This document shows positions 33,663 to 42,527 of a stretch of DNA of 64,000 nt, in pieces. The stretch is taken from contig NZ_LMJE01000008.1 of NCBI RefSeq assembly GCF_001429245.1, positions 372,001 through 436,000 on the forward strand, in the 5' to 3' direction. Each line of letters starts with the position of its first letter. Positions within the stretch are counted from its first letter, which is position 1. Both the position numbers and the translations under genes were made by a program. The stretch comes from Rhizobium sp. Root274 (GTDB taxonomy: Bacteria > Pseudomonadota > Alphaproteobacteria > Rhizobiales > Rhizobiaceae). Under the pieces are notes generated by a model. That model saw only the letters and a program-made list of their open reading frames with translations. It did no database searches and was not told the origin of the DNA.

Positions 33663-34981
33663 TCCGACTGCCAGAGCATCCAGAAAGGTTTCTTCTTCGC
33701 CGGCGCCTCGGGGGCAGCAGCCGTCACCGGTGGCGGTGCCAGCGGGTTCGGCTGCGGCACAGGGATGTTGCTCGCCGTCTGGGTGCCAGTGGGCTCAGCG
33801 CCCGGGGTGGCCGTTGCCGCCGGAGCCGTTTGCGCCGTCATGGGCTGGTTCGTCACCGGTGCCGCATTGCCGGGCGTTGACATCGGGGCGGCTGCCGCAT
33901 TGTCCGGCGTGTTATTGGCCATGCGGTTGATCGCAGCTGCGCCATCGGGCGCTGCCAGCGTGGCTGGATCGACGTCGTCGATGTCGAGCAGCTTGCCGGC
34001 CTTGAGCGCCGAGCCGGTCGGGGCAAAGGCGAGGTCCTTGGCGCGGGAGCGGCGGAGGTCCGCGACCAGCGCTTTGCGCTCGGCTTCGGTCGGGTCGTAC
34101 CAGATCTTGCCGTCGAACTTCTTCATGGCCTTGTCATAGGCCTTGTCATAGGCGGCATTGTAGCCGGCCATGGCCATTTCGAGTGCCGGCGGCGTCGACA
34201 TCGGCGGGCACGCGGCCTGGGCGTTGAAGCTCTTGCCGTCGGCAGGCATCTGGTTGAAGACGTATTTCTTCTCGCAGACATTCACTTCCGGCGGGCGCTT
34301 TGTCACTTCGAACTGGTCGTAGCCAACCTTCAGCATCTTCCAGAATTCGATATGCTGGCTGTGGCGGTGGCGCGCCATGTTCTCGGCCGTCATGCGGAAG
34401 GGGAAGGCCTGCAACTGGATCGAGGTCTGGCCACCCTTGAAGGCATCGCGGGCAAAGGCATAGATCTCGAGGATCTGCGCGTCCGTCATCGAATAGCAGC
34501 CGGACGACGAGCAGGCGCCATGGATCATCAGGTTCGTACCGCTGCGGCCATTGGCCTGATCGTAGCGGTTCGGGAAACCGGTGTTGATCGCGAGGAAATA
34601 TTTCGAATTCGGGTTCAGGTGATAGGGCGTCAGGGGATAGAAGCCCTCGGGCGCCTGACGGTCGCCTTCCTTGACCTTCGGGCCAAGGCGGCCGGACCAG
34701 GCGCAGATGTCATAGGATGCAATCAGATCGAAGCGGTTGTTCGTCTTCGCCTTCCAGACCTCCAGCTTGCCCTCTTCCTTGAAGATGCGCAGCATGATCG
34801 GCGAATTGCGCTCCATGCCCTTCTTCTGGATCTCTGCCAGAATCCGGCCGGGCAGTGGCTGCTCGACCTTGTTGGCGACCTTGGGCGTATCGTAGGTCGC
34901 ACTTTCCAGCGTGTCATTGCAGCCTGCCAGGGCAGCAGCGAAAACCAGGAGCAGGGCCGTTGATGTCAAGCGCATGCGCAA
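33659..34981 (-). CDS. L,D-transpeptidase-like lipoprotein (YafK family)
   Basis: A 440-residue exported protein. The signal ends in the lipobox LAGC. The catalytic domain (about residues 40-230) contains MIHGACSSSGCYSM, where the SSGCYSM cysteine is the YkuD-type nucleophile. The C-terminal 120 residues are Ala/Pro/Thr rich and disordered. Family members remodel or hydrolyse murein cross-links in the periplasm. The gene is translationally coupled to the TusA-like gene downstream. An A/T-rich inverted repeat lies 51 bp upstream. Confidence 0.88.
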   Translation of the reverse strand: MRMRLTSTALLLVFAAALAGCNDTLESATYDTPKVANKVEQPLPGRILAEIQKKGMERNSPIMLRIFKEEGKLEVWKAKTNNRFDLIASYDICAWSGRLGPKVKEGDRQAPEGFYPLTPYHLNPNSKYFLAINTGFPNRYDQANGRSGTNLMIHGACSSSGCYSMTDAQILEIYAFARDAFKGGQTSIQLQAFPFRMTAENMARHRHSQHIEFWKMLKVGYDQFEVTKRPPEVNVCEKKYVFNQMPADGKSFNAQAACPPMSTPPALEMAMAGYNAAYDKAYDKAMKKFDGKIWYDPTEAERKALVADLRRSRAKDLAFAPTGSALKAGKLLDIDDVDPATLAAPDGAAAINRMANNTPDNAAAAPMSTPGNAAPVTNQPMTAQTAPAATATPGAEPTGTQTASNIPVPQPNPLAPPPVTAAAPEAPAKKKPFWMLWQSE

Positions 34982-35031
34982 ACGCTCTTTCCAGAACTGA
35001 TGGACAGGCTCAAGGAGCCCGGGATCAATAG

Positions 35032-35061
35032 TTTATAATGTCTTTCTTCACAAATTATAAA
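35032..35061. repeat. A/T-rich inverted repeat upstream of the transpeptidase gene
   Basis: TTTATAAT and ATTATAAA are perfect 8-bp arms separated by 14 bases. It lies between the accA stop and the transpeptidase start, in the region expected to hold the transpeptidase promoter. It stands out from the GC-rich surroundings and could be an operator or a promoter element. Confidence 0.55.
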
Positions 35062-35142
35062 CCACCGGAAACCGGTAGGCCTCACCCGCCTTCTGCCGCT
35101 ATGGCGGCAAAACGGCGGAGTGATGGCAAAAAGCCTGCAGCG

Positions 35143-36096
35143 TCAGAGATTTCGGCCGATATCGAGGAATTTCTGCCGGCGGTCGGTGCGCAGCTTGTCT
35201 CCCGATTGCGCGGAGAGTTCAGTGAGCGCCGTGAAGATCACGTCGCCCGTGGCGTTGATCACCTTTTCCGGGGCGCGATGGGCGCCGCCGACCGGCTCCT
35301 GAATGATGCCGTCGATGATGCCAAAGCCCTTCAGGTCTTCCGCCGTGATCTTCATGCTGGTCGCGGCTTCCTTGGCGCGGGTACTGTCGCGCCAGAGAAT
35401 GGAGGCCGCCCCTTCGGGCGAGATGACGGAGTAGATTGCATGCTCCAGCATGTAGACGCGGTTACCGGTGGCAATCGCAATCGCGCCGCCCGAGCCGCCT
35501 TCGCCGATGACGACCGAGATCATCGGGACCTTGAGGCCGAGGCACATTTCGGTGGAGCGGGCGATGGCTTCCGCCTGGCCACGCTCTTCGGCACCAACGC
35601 CCGGATAGGCGCCTGCCGTGTCGATCAGCGAAATCACCGGCAGGCCGAAACGGTCGGCCATTTCCATGACGCGGATTGCCTTGCGATAGCCTTCAGGACG
35701 GGGGCTGCCGAAATTGTGCTTGATGCGCGACTTGGTGTCGTTGCCCTTTTCCTGGCCGATCACGGCGACAGGCTGACCACGGAAGCGGGCGAGGCCGGCC
35801 TGAATGGCGGCGTCCTCGGCAAACTTGCGGTCACCGGCGAGCGGCGTGAATTCGGTGAACAGCGCTTCGGCGTAATCGACGAAATGCGGACGCTGCGGAT
35901 GGCGCGCGACCTGCGTCTTCTGCCATGCGTTCAGCTTCGAATAGATCTCCACCATCGCCTCGTCGACGCGGCTTTCCAGCCGGCTGATCTCTTCCGAGGT
36001 GTCGATGCTCTCGTCCTCTTCCGCGATCTTCTTCAGTTCGCGGATCTTGGCCTCGAGGTCGGAGATGGGTTTTTCGAAGTCGAGATAATTATGCAT
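35143..36096 (-). CDS. accA: Acetyl-CoA carboxylase carboxyltransferase subunit alpha
   Basis: A 317-residue protein, the usual AccA length. It opens [16 protein letters not shown], has [30 protein letters not shown] and [17 protein letters not shown] motifs (here [15 protein letters not shown]). With AccD it transfers the carboxyl group from biotin to acetyl-CoA, the first committed step of fatty acid synthesis. GGAG lies four bases before the ATG. It follows xerD by 63 bp on the same strand, an order common in Rhizobiaceae. Confidence 0.97.
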   Translation of the reverse strand: MHNYLDFEKPISDLEAKIRELKKIAEEDESIDTSEEISRLESRVDEAMVEIYSKLNAWQKTQVARHPQRPHFVDYAEALFTEFTPLAGDRKFAEDAAIQAGLARFRGQPVAVIGQEKGNDTKSRIKHNFGSPRPEGYRKAIRVMEMADRFGLPVISLIDTAGAYPGVGAEERGQAEAIARSTEMCLGLKVPMISVVIGEGGSGGAIAIATGNRVYMLEHAIYSVISPEGAASILWRDSTRAKEAATSMKITAEDLKGFGIIDGIIQEPVGGAHRAPEKVINATGDVIFTALTELSAQSGDKLRTDRRQKFLDIGRNL

Positions 36097-36159
36097 GAAC
36101 TCCGTTCCGATCGTTCGTCCCTTAGCGCTTGCCGCCCGCAGGAACCGGCTTTGCCGGTC

Positions 36160-37101
36160 CTAATCGGGGTTTTTGGCCTGTTTTGCAAGGGGGTGATGTG
36201 TTTGCACCAGTTGCTGCAGCCGCTCATCCAGCACATGCGTGTAGATTTGTGTCGTGGAAATGTCGCTGTGGCCCAGCAGTTCCTGCACCACGCGCAGGTC
36301 CGCGCCGTTGCCGAGAAGATGGCTGGCAAAGGCGTGGCGCAGCACATGCGGCGAGACGGCTGCGGCCGATAATCCCGCCCGGATCGCCAGATCCTTCAGC
36401 TCGCGTGCAAAGACCTGGCGAGGCAGATGCCCTTCCTTTGACGCTGCCGGAAACAGGAAGGGGCTTGCGGCATGAACAGGATTTTCCGCCCGGGTCGCGC
36501 CATAACGGGCCAGTGCCTCGATTGCCGTGCGCGACAGCGGTACCAGCCGTTCCTTGTTGCCCTTGCCCTTCACCACAAGGAAGCGCCCCTCCTGCGTCAA
36601 TACCTTGGCCGGCAGTGACACGAGCTCGCTCACGCGCATGCCGGTGGCATAAAGAAGCTCCAGCAGCGCCAGCCGGCGAATGCGGGCCGGCTGATCAGCC
36701 CCCTCCAGCCGGCTTTCCTCCTCGGCGAGCTTAAGCATGCCGCCTACATCCTCGACGGTCAGGACCTTCGGCAGGGAGCGTGCCTTCTTCGGCGCATCGA
36801 GGATCGCGGTCGGGTCGTCGCCGCGCAGATTTTCCGCATAGAGAAACTTGTAGAACTGCCGCATGGCTGACAGCCGGCGTGCCTGGGACGTCGGCTGGAA
36901 GCCGCGGCGGGAGAGATCGGCGAGATAGGCGACCAGATCGTCGCGGCTGGCATTTCCGACTGAAACCTTCCGTCCCGACAGGAAGGAGGCGAGGTCTTCC
37001 AGGTCGCGCTCATAGGAGGACAGCGTGTTGGCGGCCGCACCCCGCTCGGCGCTCAGCATTTCGAGAAAGGCGTCCACACGGGCCCGGCTCAGATCCGACA
37101 C
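36160..37101 (-). CDS. xerD: Site-specific tyrosine recombinase XerD
   Basis: A 313-residue tyrosine recombinase. N-terminal SAM-like DNA-binding domain ([23 protein letters not shown]), catalytic residues in [22 protein letters not shown] and [13 protein letters not shown], with the nucleophilic tyrosine in the last. It resolves chromosome dimers at dif with XerC and FtsK. The start is GTG with GGAGGAAGG upstream. Its fixed genomic place beside accA and aroK, and absence of flanking repeats, indicate the housekeeping XerD and not a mobile integrase. Confidence 0.95.
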   Translation of the reverse strand: MSDLSRARVDAFLEMLSAERGAAANTLSSYERDLEDLASFLSGRKVSVGNASRDDLVAYLADLSRRGFQPTSQARRLSAMRQFYKFLYAENLRGDDPTAILDAPKKARSLPKVLTVEDVGGMLKLAEEESRLEGADQPARIRRLALLELLYATGMRVSELVSLPAKVLTQEGRFLVVKGKGNKERLVPLSRTAIEALARYGATRAENPVHAASPFLFPAASKEGHLPRQVFARELKDLAIRAGLSAAAVSPHVLRHAFASHLLGNGADLRVVQELLGHSDISTTQIYTHVLDERLQQLVQTHHPLAKQAKNPD

Positions 37102-37117
37102 GCCTTCCTCCTTTTCG

Positions 37118-37267
37118 CTATTCGACGGGATTGATGCGCTCGGAAGGAATGCGCACCGTCACATCCCGTTCCCTCGGCTCGACAAAGACGGCGAAGGACC
37201 ACATCGTGACATAGGCGATGCCGACGATCGTGGCGCAGAAGAAGAGAAATCGGAAGAGGGTTGGCAT
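37118..37267 (-). CDS. 49-residue membrane peptide upstream of xerD
   Basis: A short [22 protein letters not shown] at the start, then [21 protein letters not shown] and ending RINPVE. One transmembrane helix covers about residues 5-28, with a charged periplasmic or cytoplasmic tail. The stop is 16 bp before the xerD GTG on the same strand, so it is probably the first gene of that transcript. It reads as a true small gene because of the clean helix-plus-tail composition and close spacing, but function is unknown. Confidence 0.7.
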   Translation of the reverse strand: MPTLFRFLFFCATIVGIAYVTMWSFAVFVEPRERDVTVRIPSERINPVE

Positions 37268-37296
37268 CGGCAGTCCTTCGGGCTCGCTTTGCCTAG

Positions 37297-37376
37297 ATAG
37301 GGAGAAGCGAGCGCAAGATGCAAGGGCGGGACAGCATGGCCCGTTTGCGGCCTACGGCTTGACGCTCGCTCCCTAT
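37297..37376. repeat. Inverted repeat between the membrane peptide gene and aroK
   Basis: The arms are about 37297-37317 (ATAGGGAG, AA, GCGAGCG, C, AAG) and 37358-37376 (CTTG-ACGCTCGCTCCCTAT). They pair over roughly 18 bp with small bulges and enclose about 40 bases. The unit resembles the arms of the repeat at 15771-15864, suggesting one repeat family in this genome. Confidence 0.6.
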
Positions 37377-37412
37377 TTGTCAATAGGTCATGAAACAGTT
37401 GCGAATAGGCCG

Positions 37413-38003
37413 ATGACCGATACGATCCTCCACCTAGCTCCCTCGCCCGGTGAGCGCGCCAAGGCAGCGCTCGGTCGCCGCAATCTGGTTCTCGTCGGGT
37501 TGATGGGGGCCGGCAAGTCGGCGATCGGGCGGATCGTCGCCCAGCAGCTCGGGCTTCCTTTCATCGATACCGACACCGAGATCGAGCGCGTCTCGCGCAT
37601 GACGATCCCCGAACTCTTCGCCGCCTATGGCGAAGAAGAATTCCGGGCACTGGAAACCCGCGTCATCAAGCGGTTGATGCGTTCTGGTCCGCGCGTGGTC
37701 TCGACCGGCGGCGGCGCCTTCATCAACGACAAGACCCGCAAGCAGATCGAACGCGGCGGCCTGTCGGTCTGGCTGAACGCTGATCTCGAAGTGCTCTGGG
37801 AGCGCGTCAACAAGCGTGACCATCGGCCGCTCTTGAAGACGGAAAACCCGAAGCAGACACTCAAGGACCTGATGGACAAGCGATATCCCATCTATGCACT
37901 GGCCGATGTTACGGTGCAGTCGAGGGATGAGCGCAAGGAGGTGATTGCCGGCGAAGTGCTTGCCGCTGTCATCGATCATATCGGTAAGGACGAACGGAAA
38001 TGA
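37413..38003 (+). CDS. aroK: Shikimate kinase
   Basis: A 196-residue P-loop kinase. Walker A is GLMGAGKSAIG, followed by DTDTEIE (shikimate-binding aspartate), EEEFRALE and STGGGAF. It phosphorylates shikimate in aromatic amino acid synthesis. The ATG at 37413 gives the family's length; the frame open from 37218 is antisense to the peptide gene. It overlaps aroB by four bases (ATGA), so the pair is coupled. Confidence 0.95.
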   Translation: MTDTILHLAPSPGERAKAALGRRNLVLVGLMGAGKSAIGRIVAQQLGLPFIDTDTEIERVSRMTIPELFAAYGEEEFRALETRVIKRLMRSGPRVVSTGGGAFINDKTRKQIERGGLSVWLNADLEVLWERVNKRDHRPLLKTENPKQTLKDLMDKRYPIYALADVTVQSRDERKEVIAGEVLAAVIDHIGKDERK

Positions 38004-39127
38004 CCAAGCTCGAAACCTCGGAACGCCTGGTGCATGTGCCGCTGGGCGAGCGCTCCTATGACATCCTGATCGGGCCGGGCCTGATGGCGCGGGCCGGTGG
38101 CGAGATCACGAGCCGCATTAAGGGCCGTCGTGCCGCCATCGTGACGGATGAGAATGTCGGCGCGCGTTATCTCGACGGTCTGATGGACAGCCTGCAGACT
38201 GACGGCATCGAGGCCGTCTCGGTGACGCTTCCCGCCGGCGAAAAGACCAAGAGCTTCGACAGCCTCACCAATGTCTGCGACGTGCTCTTGGAAGCGCGCA
38301 TCGAGCGCAACGACACCGTGATTGCGCTCGGCGGCGGCGTCATCGGGGACCTCACCGGCTTTGCCGCCGGCATCGTGCGTCGCGGCGTGCGTTTCGTGCA
38401 GATCCCGACCTCGCTTTTGTCCCAGGTCGACAGCTCAGTCGGCGGCAAGACCGGCATCAATGCCCGCCAGGGCAAGAACCTGATCGGCATCTTCAACCAG
38501 CCGGATCTGGTGCTCGCCGATACCGATGTGCTCGACACGCTGTCCGAGCGCGAATTCCGCGCCGGCTATGCGGAAGTTGCCAAATATGGCCTGATCGACA
38601 AGCCCGACTTCTTCGAATGGCTGGAGGCCAACTGGCGTGAGGTCTTTGCCGGGGGCGCCGCCCGAATCGAGGCCATCGCGGTATCCTGCCAGGCAAAAGC
38701 CGATGTGGTGGCCGCTGACGAGCGGGAAAACGGGCGGCGCGCGCTGCTCAATCTCGGCCATACCTTCGGCCATGCGCTGGAAGCGGCGACGAAATATGAC
38801 AGCAGCCGGCTGGTGCATGGCGAAGGCGTGTCGATCGGCATGGTGCTCGCTCACCGCTTCTCGGCCCGCATGAACCTCGCCAGCCCCGATCTCGCGGACC
38901 GTGTCGAGGCCCATCTGCGCGAAGTCGGCCTGCCGACCCGCATGGACGAGATCCCAGGCGAGTTGCCCCCGACCGAGGTGCTGATGGATGCCATTGCCCA
39001 GGACAAGAAGGTCAAGAGCGGCAAACTCACCTTCATCCTGACGCGCGGCCTCGGCCAATCCTTCGTCGCCGACGACGTTCCGGCCTCCGAGGTCGAGCGG
39101 TTCATCGAGGAGATGCGCACGTCATGA
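38000..39127 (+). CDS. aroB: 3-dehydroquinate synthase
   Basis: A 375-residue NAD- and metal-dependent enzyme, second step of the shikimate pathway. Motifs: ALGGGVIGDLTGFAAG, PTSLLSQVDSSVGGKTGIN, the metal-binding LNLGHTFGHALE, and LVHGEGVSIGM. Length is standard. Coupled to aroK upstream and to the CorC/HlyC gene downstream by four-base overlaps. Confidence 0.96.
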   Translation: MTKLETSERLVHVPLGERSYDILIGPGLMARAGGEITSRIKGRRAAIVTDENVGARYLDGLMDSLQTDGIEAVSVTLPAGEKTKSFDSLTNVCDVLLEARIERNDTVIALGGGVIGDLTGFAAGIVRRGVRFVQIPTSLLSQVDSSVGGKTGINARQGKNLIGIFNQPDLVLADTDVLDTLSEREFRAGYAEVAKYGLIDKPDFFEWLEANWREVFAGGAARIEAIAVSCQAKADVVAADERENGRRALLNLGHTFGHALEAATKYDSSRLVHGEGVSIGMVLAHRFSARMNLASPDLADRVEAHLREVGLPTRMDEIPGELPPTEVLMDAIAQDKKVKSGKLTFILTRGLGQSFVADDVPASEVERFIEEMRTS

Positions 39128-40434
39128 TGGAATTCCAGGCATTCCTGTCGAACCTGTCGGATTACTGGCTGACGCTTCTCGCCATTCTGGCGCTGATCTG
39201 TGCCTCCGCTTTCTTCTCGGGTGCGGAGACGGCCCTCACCGCCACGTCCCGGGCCCGCATGCACGGGCTAGAGGTCAATGGCGATACGCGCGCCGGCCTG
39301 GTCAATTCGCTGATCGAACGGCGCGACCGGCTGATCGGGGCGCTGCTGATCGGCAACAACCTCGTCAACATCCTCGCGTCCTCGCTCACCACCAGTCTCT
39401 TCCTCGGCTTGCTCGGAGATTCCGGCGTGGCGATCGCCACGATTTTGATGACCGTGCTTCTGGTCATCTTTTCGGAAGTCCTGCCAAAGAGCTGGGCGAT
39501 CTCGACGCCCGAAAGGTTCGCCCTGTTTGTCGCGCCTGTCGTCAGGCCTTACGTGGCGATCGTCGGCCCCCTGTCGAGCGTGGTCAACTGGATCGTGCGC
39601 AAGCTGCTCGGCATCTTCGGCGTCTCGATCTCGGGCGAAGCCTCGATGCTGTCGGCCCATGAGGAACTGCGCGGTGCGGTGGCCTTGCTCCACCGAGAGG
39701 GCAGTGTCGTCAAAGCCGACCGCGACCGGCTCGGTGGCGTTCTCGATCTCGGTGAACTTGAGGTCTCCGACATCATGATCCACCGCACGGCCATGCGGGC
39801 CGTCAATGCCGATGATGCGCCCGAGGTCGCCATCCGCACCATTCTTGAAAGCCCCTATACGCGCATGCCCGTCTGGCGCGGCACCACCGACAACATCATC
39901 GGTGTCGTGCATGCCAAGGACCTGATCCGGGCACTCGCCGAACCCAATGTCGAGCCGCAGGATCTAGATATCGTCAAGATCGCGCAAAAACCCTGGTTCG
40001 TGCCCGACACCACCAATCTCAAGGACCAGCTCAACGCCTTTCTGCGCCGCAAGACGCATTTCGCCGTCGTCGTCGACGAATATGGCGAAGTGCAGGGCGT
40101 GGTGACGCTGGAAGACATTTTGGAGGAGATCGTCGGCGACATCTCCGACGAGCACGATCTGGAAATCCAGGGCGTGCGCCAGGACAGCGACGGGTCGATC
40201 GTGGTGGATGGCGGTGTGCCGATCCGCGACCTCAACCGCGCCATGGACTGGCAGTTGCCGGATGAGGAGGCAACCACGATCGCCGGCCTGGTCATCCATG
40301 AATCGAAGACGATCCCGGAAGAGCGCCAGGCCTTCACCTTCTACGGCAAGCGTTTCATCGTGTTGAAGCGGGAGAAGAACCGGATCACGCGTCTGCGCAT
40401 CCGGCCGCTTGAGACGGCCGAAACGCAGGCCTGA
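39124..40434 (+). CDS. HlyC/CorC family membrane protein (CNNM-CBS)
   Basis: A 436-residue protein: an N-terminal CNNM/DUF21 membrane domain (about residues 1-150, with ASAFFSGAETALTATSRARM and IGNNLVNILASS), a pair of CBS domains (about 215-335, with YTRMPVWRGTTDNIIGVVHAKDL and VDEYGEVQGVVTLEDILEEIVG), and the CorC_HlyC domain at the C-terminus. The family is linked to Mg2+/Co2+ efflux or tolerance. It is the third gene of the overlapping aroK-aroB cluster, an arrangement well known in rhizobia. Confidence 0.93.
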   Translation: MMEFQAFLSNLSDYWLTLLAILALICASAFFSGAETALTATSRARMHGLEVNGDTRAGLVNSLIERRDRLIGALLIGNNLVNILASSLTTSLFLGLLGDSGVAIATILMTVLLVIFSEVLPKSWAISTPERFALFVAPVVRPYVAIVGPLSSVVNWIVRKLLGIFGVSISGEASMLSAHEELRGAVALLHREGSVVKADRDRLGGVLDLGELEVSDIMIHRTAMRAVNADDAPEVAIRTILESPYTRMPVWRGTTDNIIGVVHAKDLIRALAEPNVEPQDLDIVKIAQKPWFVPDTTNLKDQLNAFLRRKTHFAVVVDEYGEVQGVVTLEDILEEIVGDISDEHDLEIQGVRQDSDGSIVVDGGVPIRDLNRAMDWQLPDEEATTIAGLVIHESKTIPEERQAFTFYGKRFIVLKREKNRITRLRIRPLETAETQA

Positions 40435-40449
40435 ACCCGGTCCGGGCTG

Positions 40450-40731
40450 TTACCAACGGGTGGCTTCGCCGGGCGCCGCAGGCTCGATCGCCAGCGCATG
40501 CAGCCCGGCGTCGATTTCCGGCTTCAGCAGATCGTTGACGGCCCGGTGGCGTGCGAGCCGGGTCATTCCGGCGAAAGCATCCGAGACGATCCGCACGCGC
40601 ATATGCGTCTCGCCGGTGCCGGTGATGTCGGGCTGATGGCCGGCGTGATGGGCGCTTTCGTCGATCACCACGAGCCGTTCCGGTGCAAAGGTCTCGGTGA
40701 GTTTTGCTTCGATCCGGTCGCGGAGGGACAT
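40450..40731 (-). CDS. BolA family protein
   Basis: A 93-residue protein with the BolA fold. The segments KLTETFAPERLVVIDES, HHAGH and RHRAVNDLL are family hallmarks; the histidine may help bind an Fe-S cluster with a monothiol glutaredoxin. Role: iron homeostasis or Fe-S trafficking, with stress-linked effects. The ATG at 40731 has AGGAGA upstream; the longer frame from 40914 runs antisense into the J-domain gene. It is convergent with the CorC gene and divergent from the J-domain gene. Confidence 0.92.
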   Translation of the reverse strand: MSLRDRIEAKLTETFAPERLVVIDESAHHAGHQPDITGTGETHMRVRIVSDAFAGMTRLARHRAVNDLLKPEIDAGLHALAIEPAAPGEATRW

Positions 40732-40835
40732 GGGAAATTCTCCTGGGCACTGCTTCGGCCAAAGCCCCACAAAGCGCTGAACATTCCCGTTTGTCAATTC
40801 TTGCCGCGCCCCCGCCGGCGCCCCATAATTACGGC

Positions 40836-41462
40836 ATGAAACTCGACTCGAAATACTTCGATCCGATCCGCACCAAACGTCGGCGTGCGGCGGAGCCGGA
40901 AAAATCCGATCCAACCTGTCAATGGGACGGCTGCAACAAGCCGGGGGCCCATCGCGCGCCCGTGGGTCGCCATGCGGAGGGGCAGTTCTTCCTGTTCTGC
41001 TTCGAGCATGTGAAGGAATACAACAAGGGCTATAACTACTTCTCCGGTCTCTCGGACAACGAGATCGCGCGCTACCAGAAGGAAGCGATTACCGGCCATC
41101 GGCCGACCTGGACCGTCGGCGTCAACAAGGCTGCCAAATCGAGCCCGATCCACTCCACGATGCGTTCCGGATCGGCTGCGTCACAGGCGCGCATCAAGGA
41201 TCCTTTCGGCTTCGTGCAGCAGGGTCGGGGCGGAGCCTCGCGCTATCAGGCTGCGGACCGGAAACTGAAGACGCTTGAGGCAAAAGCGCTGGATACGCTT
41301 GGACTTACCGTCAGCTCCACGCCCACCGACATCAAGACCCGCTACAAGGAGCTTGTAAAAAAACACCATCCTGACGCAAATGGCGGAGACAGGGCTTCCG
41401 AAGAGCGTTTTCGCGCTGTCATTGAAGCCTACAAATTGTTAAAGCAGGCCGGTTTCTGTTAG
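40836..41462 (+). CDS. J-domain protein
   Basis: A 208-residue DnaJ-like protein. Its N-terminal part (1-130) has CQWDGCNKPGAHRAP and FCFEHVKEYNKGYNYF, with cysteines and histidines that may bind zinc. The C-terminal J-domain (about 145-205) has KKHHPDANGG, in which HPD stimulates DnaK. It precedes cobS by 60 bp and may be co-transcribed with the cobaltochelatase genes. Client is unknown. Confidence 0.9.
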   Translation: MKLDSKYFDPIRTKRRRAAEPEKSDPTCQWDGCNKPGAHRAPVGRHAEGQFFLFCFEHVKEYNKGYNYFSGLSDNEIARYQKEAITGHRPTWTVGVNKAAKSSPIHSTMRSGSAASQARIKDPFGFVQQGRGGASRYQAADRKLKTLEAKALDTLGLTVSSTPTDIKTRYKELVKKHHPDANGGDRASEERFRAVIEAYKLLKQAGFC

Positions 41463-41522
41463 TCCGAACACACAAGCAGCGATGAGATGCGGCCGGTCGG
41501 TGGCGCCCGGCATGGAGAAACG

Positions 41523-42515
41523 ATGAGCAAAATTGAACTTGATATTACCAATCTCCCCGACACCACCGTGTCGGTGCGCGAGGTCTTTGGTATCGACAGC
41601 GACATCCGGGTGCCGGCCTATTCCAAGGGTGATGCCTATGTGCCGGACCTCGATCCGGACTATCTTTTCGACCGTGAAACCACGCTCGCCATTCTTGCAG
41701 GTTTTGCCCACAATCGCCGCGTCATGGTCTCCGGCTTCCACGGTACCGGCAAGTCCACGCATATCGAGCAGGTCGCTGCCCGCCTCAACTGGCCTTGTGT
41801 GCGCGTCAACCTCGACAGCCATGTCAGCCGTATCGATCTCGTCGGCAAGGACGCCATCGTTCTGAAAGACGGCAAGCAGATCACCGAATTCAAGGACGGC
41901 ATCCTGCCTTGGGCCTATCAGCACAATGTGGCACTCGTCTTCGACGAATACGATGCCGGCCGTCCGGACGTGATGTTCGTCATCCAACGCGTTCTGGAAT
42001 CCTCGGGCCGCCTGACTCTGCTCGACCAGAGCCGTGTCATCCGTCCTCATCCCGCCTTCCGCCTGTTTGCCACCGCCAACACGGTCGGCCTCGGCGATAC
42101 CACCGGCCTCTATCACGGCACGCAGCAGATCAACCAGGCGCAGATGGACCGCTGGTCGATCGTGACCACGCTGAACTACCTGCCGCATGACAAGGAAGTC
42201 GATATCGTCTCGGCCAAGGTGAAGAGCTTCGGCGCCACGGCCGAAGGCCGCGACACGGTCTCGCGCATGGTGCGCCTTGCGGATCTGACGCGCGCCGCCT
42301 TCATCAATGGCGATCTCTCGACCGTCATGAGCCCGCGTACCGTCATCACCTGGGCCGAAAACGCCGAGATTTTCGGCGATGTCGCCTTCTCCTTCCGCGT
42401 CACCTTCCTCAACAAGTGTGACGAGTTGGAGCGCACGCTGGTGGCCGAGCAGTATCAACGCGCCTTTGGCGTGGAACTCAAGGAAAGTGCGGCCAATATC
42501 GTGCTTGGCGCATAA
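41523..42515 (+). CDS. cobS: Aerobic cobaltochelatase subunit CobS
   Basis: A 330-residue AAA+ ATPase. Walker A is GFHGTGKST (about residue 70) and Walker B is [10 protein letters not shown]. With CobT and the large CobN it inserts cobalt into hydrogenobyrinic acid a,c-diamide in aerobic B12 synthesis. The ATG at 41523 gives the known N-terminus ([22 protein letters not shown]). It is followed after 12 bp by cobT. CobN lies outside the window. Confidence 0.96.
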   Translation: MSKIELDITNLPDTTVSVREVFGIDSDIRVPAYSKGDAYVPDLDPDYLFDRETTLAILAGFAHNRRVMVSGFHGTGKSTHIEQVAARLNWPCVRVNLDSHVSRIDLVGKDAIVLKDGKQITEFKDGILPWAYQHNVALVFDEYDAGRPDVMFVIQRVLESSGRLTLLDQSRVIRPHPAFRLFATANTVGLGDTTGLYHGTQQINQAQMDRWSIVTTLNYLPHDKEVDIVSAKVKSFGATAEGRDTVSRMVRLADLTRAAFINGDLSTVMSPRTVITWAENAEIFGDVAFSFRVTFLNKCDELERTLVAEQYQRAFGVELKESAANIVLGA

Positions 42516-42527
42516 GGACTGAACAGC

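Noticed and set aside
35038-36372. 444-codon plus-strand frame over accA and xerD
   Set aside because: Antisense to two conserved housekeeping genes; no motif of its own.
36160-37101. Tyrosine recombinase as sign of an integrated element
   Set aside because: Sequence and position match housekeeping XerD beside accA; no attachment repeats or cargo genes were seen. The tRNA-Arg at 29669 also has no integrase next to it.
37390-37416. Eight-codon ORF ending in ATGA overlap with aroK (a leader peptide)
   Set aside because: It has no ribosome site and no run of aromatic or regulatory codons; probably chance.
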